A stretch of DNA of 6,939 nucleotides, taken from the NCBI GenBank assembly GCA_013698495.1, contig JACCUV010000346.1, forward strand, positions 1-6,939, written 5' to 3'. Below the pieces are notes generated by a model. It saw only the letters and a program-made list of their open reading frames with translations, was not told the origin of the DNA and ran no database searches. The stretch is from Chloroflexia bacterium. GTDB lineage: Bacteria > Chloroflexota > Chloroflexia > Thermomicrobiales > UBA6265. Below, piece after piece: positions 5,619-6,939 of this stretch. Made by a program: the position numbers and the translations under genes. Position 1 is the stretch's first letter, and the number at the start of each line of letters is the position of its first letter.

Positions 5619-6611
5619 TCAGGGCACGGCGGCGGCGTAATGTTGCAGCGCCTGGCGGAACGATTCCTTGGCCTCATCGACCCGGTGGTGGGCGTTGGCG
5701 ATGTCGATTCGCAATGTCACGGCGCGTTGCGTCATCACCGAGTTCCCGAGCACAGGATTGAACCAGAGCGGAAACGTCTCGCTGCCACGAAGCGCGCGCA
5801 GGCGTTCTCTCAGGGCCACCACCTGCTCGTCGAGCCGCACACATTCGCGCCGGGCCCACAGCACGCGTTCGGCCCAGTTGGCGAACGGCCGCCAGCCGAA
5901 CGTGCCGACGTTTTTCTGTTCGATACTGTGCAAGGCGTCGAGGTCTTGCCTGTGCCAGGCGTCGTTGATCCTCAGCATCAGATCCTGGCGGCGGGCGCGA
6001 TCGGACTCGTTCCTGGCCAGGTCGGGGTGACAGCGTCGAGCCAGCGCCAGATAAAGCGATCGGATCTGCTTGCGCTCATTCTCGGGCAGGCGACGGCGCT
6101 GGCCACGCCGCAATCGTCGCAGAATCTCCTCTTCGGCGTCCTGGTTGGCGTTGTCGTCCCGGAAGTAGCGCCATCCGCGTTCACGAGCCTTGCGCTGATC
6201 GTCCTCGTTGGCGGCGAACCAGGACGCGGGAATCTCGATCCCGAACATTTCGCCGATTTCGTTGAGTTCATCGCGGGTGAAGAGGTCGCCAAGCATCCCA
6301 TCGGGATCGGCCACCAGCCGGGCGTGAATTCGAACCGTCCGGTGTTCCAGACGCTCGATGATGTCGTGCAACCCGCGGAGTTCGGTTTGCAGGTCGCCCA
6401 ACCGCGCCCGGTACTCCCACTCGAACTTCTCAAGTGCGGCCGCAATCGGCGCAATCTCGGCTTCGAGCCGGGCAATCAGCGCGAGCCGGAGCGTGATTTC
6501 GGCGTCGAGAAACGCGAAATCCCGTTGCTCTGGCGATGGGAGGCAGACCAGGGACGCGGCTCGGCAGAGCGTGGAAGCAGGGGAGGGCGCAGCGGCCAAT
6601 CGTGTCGTCAT
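5619..6611 (-). CDS. J-domain (DnaJ-like) protein with N-terminal coiled coil
   Basis: 330 residues from ATG 6609-6611. Residues about 28-96 form a long amphipathic, probably coiled-coil helix pair (DAEITLRLALIARLEAEIAP; ARLGDLQTELRGLHDIIERL). The core at about 176-236 is a J-domain: helix II ERKQIRSLYLALARRC, the HPD motif at 195-197, then helix III ARRQDLMLRINDAWHRQDLD. HPD is the contact that stimulates the Hsp70 (DnaK) ATPase, so an Hsp70 co-chaperone or adaptor role is likely; there is no Gly/Phe-rich or zinc-finger region as in DnaJ proper. Further helices follow (246-271, 299-323). The frame extends to a GTG at 6698, but the ATG is preferred because a TATGAT box sits 7 bases before it and the extension reads like non-coding DNA. 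Convergent with the ridA-family gene; no dnaK or grpE nearby. Confidence 0.8.
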   Translation of the reverse strand: MTTRLAAAPSPASTLCRAASLVCLPSPEQRDFAFLDAEITLRLALIARLEAEIAPIAAALEKFEWEYRARLGDLQTELRGLHDIIERLEHRTVRIHARLVADPDGMLGDLFTRDELNEIGEMFGIEIPASWFAANEDDQRKARERGWRYFRDDNANQDAEEEILRRLRRGQRRRLPENERKQIRSLYLALARRCHPDLARNESDRARRQDLMLRINDAWHRQDLDALHSIEQKNVGTFGWRPFANWAERVLWARRECVRLDEQVVALRERLRALRGSETFPLWFNPVLGNSVMTQRAVTLRIDIANAHHRVDEAKESFRQALQHYAAAVP

Positions 6612-6618
6612 TGCCACT

Positions 6619-6624
6619 ATCATA
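6619..6624 (-). promoter_or_regulatory. Probable -10 box of the J-domain gene, leaderless type
   Basis: TATGAT on the minus strand is one base from the TATAAT consensus and ends 7 bases before the ATG at 6611. Transcription would begin at or next to the A of the start codon, giving a leaderless message. This agrees with the absence of a Shine-Dalgarno sequence. No good -35 hexamer is found at 16-18 bases; the position is instead covered by the palindrome at 6634-6660. Confidence 0.45.
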
Positions 6625-6633
6625 CCCTGCCCG

Positions 6634-6660
6634 CCATGAGCGCGATTGTCACGCTCATGG
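6634..6660. promoter_or_regulatory. Perfect 9-bp palindrome, candidate operator
   Basis: CCATGAGCG (6634-6642) and CGCTCATGG (6652-6660) are exact inverted copies with 9 bases between, centred where the -35 region of the J-domain promoter would lie. That geometry fits a dimeric repressor site, or an activator replacing a -35 box. The protein that would bind is unknown. Confidence 0.4.
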
Positions 6661-6699
6661 TGGTCTGACACGCGATCGATGAATTGGTCAGGCGCCACC

Positions 6700-6939
6700 A
6701 GGCTGTCATTCCGACGAAGTGTTTAGACCGGGAACATGGGTAACACATGTTCGGAACGAGGGACTGTCCGAAGAACGATGGAATTCCGCGATCCCCGAAA
6801 TCGGGCCGTGTCAGATTGGTTAACGCAAACGCCGGCAGGCCGATCGAGTTGCCGTCAGATTCGCCAGAAATCGGGCGCCGTCAGCAGTCTCCGGGGACCT
6901 CACGCACGGCCCCCGCCTGTTGGGCGTGGAAGCGCCAGA
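6700..6939. other. Non-coding end region with short repeats; possible insertion-sequence end
   Basis: No gene recognised on either strand. GAACATG (6732-6738) and CATGTTC (6746-6752) are inverted copies around GGTAACA. The surrounding text, TGTTTAGACCGGGAACATGG then GTAACACATGTTCGG, recalls the terminal sequences of IS481-like elements, which often start TGT and contain 'ACATGGGTAACA'; this is from memory. Further on are CCCGA-AA-TCGGG (6794-6805) and GCCGTCAG twice (6851-6858, 6877-6884), with GAAATCGGG also twice (6797-6805, 6867-6875). If an element is present, its transposase lies beyond the window or is lost. Confidence 0.3.

Noticed and set aside
5640..6668. Plus-strand open frame of 342 codons
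   Set aside because: It lies antisense to the J-domain gene, whose HPD motif and coiled coil are clearly real; no recognisable domain on the plus strand.
1..6939. tRNA, rRNA and CRISPR arrays
   Set aside because: I looked for T-loop sequences with pairing acceptor stems, conserved rRNA words and regularly spaced repeats, and found none.

Overview
The window is GC-rich DNA from a free-living bacterium. The gene mix (a VanW/G5-type exported protein, an F420-dependent luciferase-like oxidoreductase, an Arg-less RidA homologue, a coiled-coil J-domain protein, and MntA/HepT and VapBC-like toxin-antitoxin pieces) would suit Chloroflexota, perhaps near Thermomicrobia, or an actinobacterium. This placement is inference; no marker gene is present.

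Layout. Positions 1-505 hold toxin-antitoxin debris: the 3' end of a MntA-like nucleotidyltransferase (+), an overlapping hepT whose frame is broken by one missing base near 311-316 (+), and on the opposite strand a decayed VapB-like antitoxin whose stop overlaps the start of a short PIN-like fragment (503-772 and 432-506). Position 921 begins a long minus-strand vanW-family gene (to about 2678), with a possible 64-codon gene just upstream of it. A divergent plus-strand F420-dependent oxidoreductase gene follows (3038-4018). Next is a gene-poor stretch of about 470 bases (4019-4485) with an unusual chain of strong inverted repeats, a candidate structured RNA. A minus-strand pair follows: a 65-residue putative membrane peptide whose stop overlaps (ATGA) the start of a 148-residue protein of unknown function (4486-5126). 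The RidA-family gene (5200-5586, +) is divergent from that pair and convergent with a J-domain protein gene (5619-6611, -). That last gene has a TATGAT box 7 bases from its ATG and a perfect 9-bp palindrome just upstream. The last 240 bases hold no recognisable gene, but have short repeats and a stretch resembling the end of an insertion sequence.

How the genes relate. There is no single pathway. The genes are mostly single transcription units facing different ways, which looks like ordinary chromosomal housekeeping and envelope genes beside an accessory toxin-antitoxin patch. The points most worth checking are the two broken toxin-antitoxin modules side by side, the stem-loop cluster at 4232-4368, the ATGA-coupled small membrane protein, and the promoter/operator arrangement before the J-domain gene.
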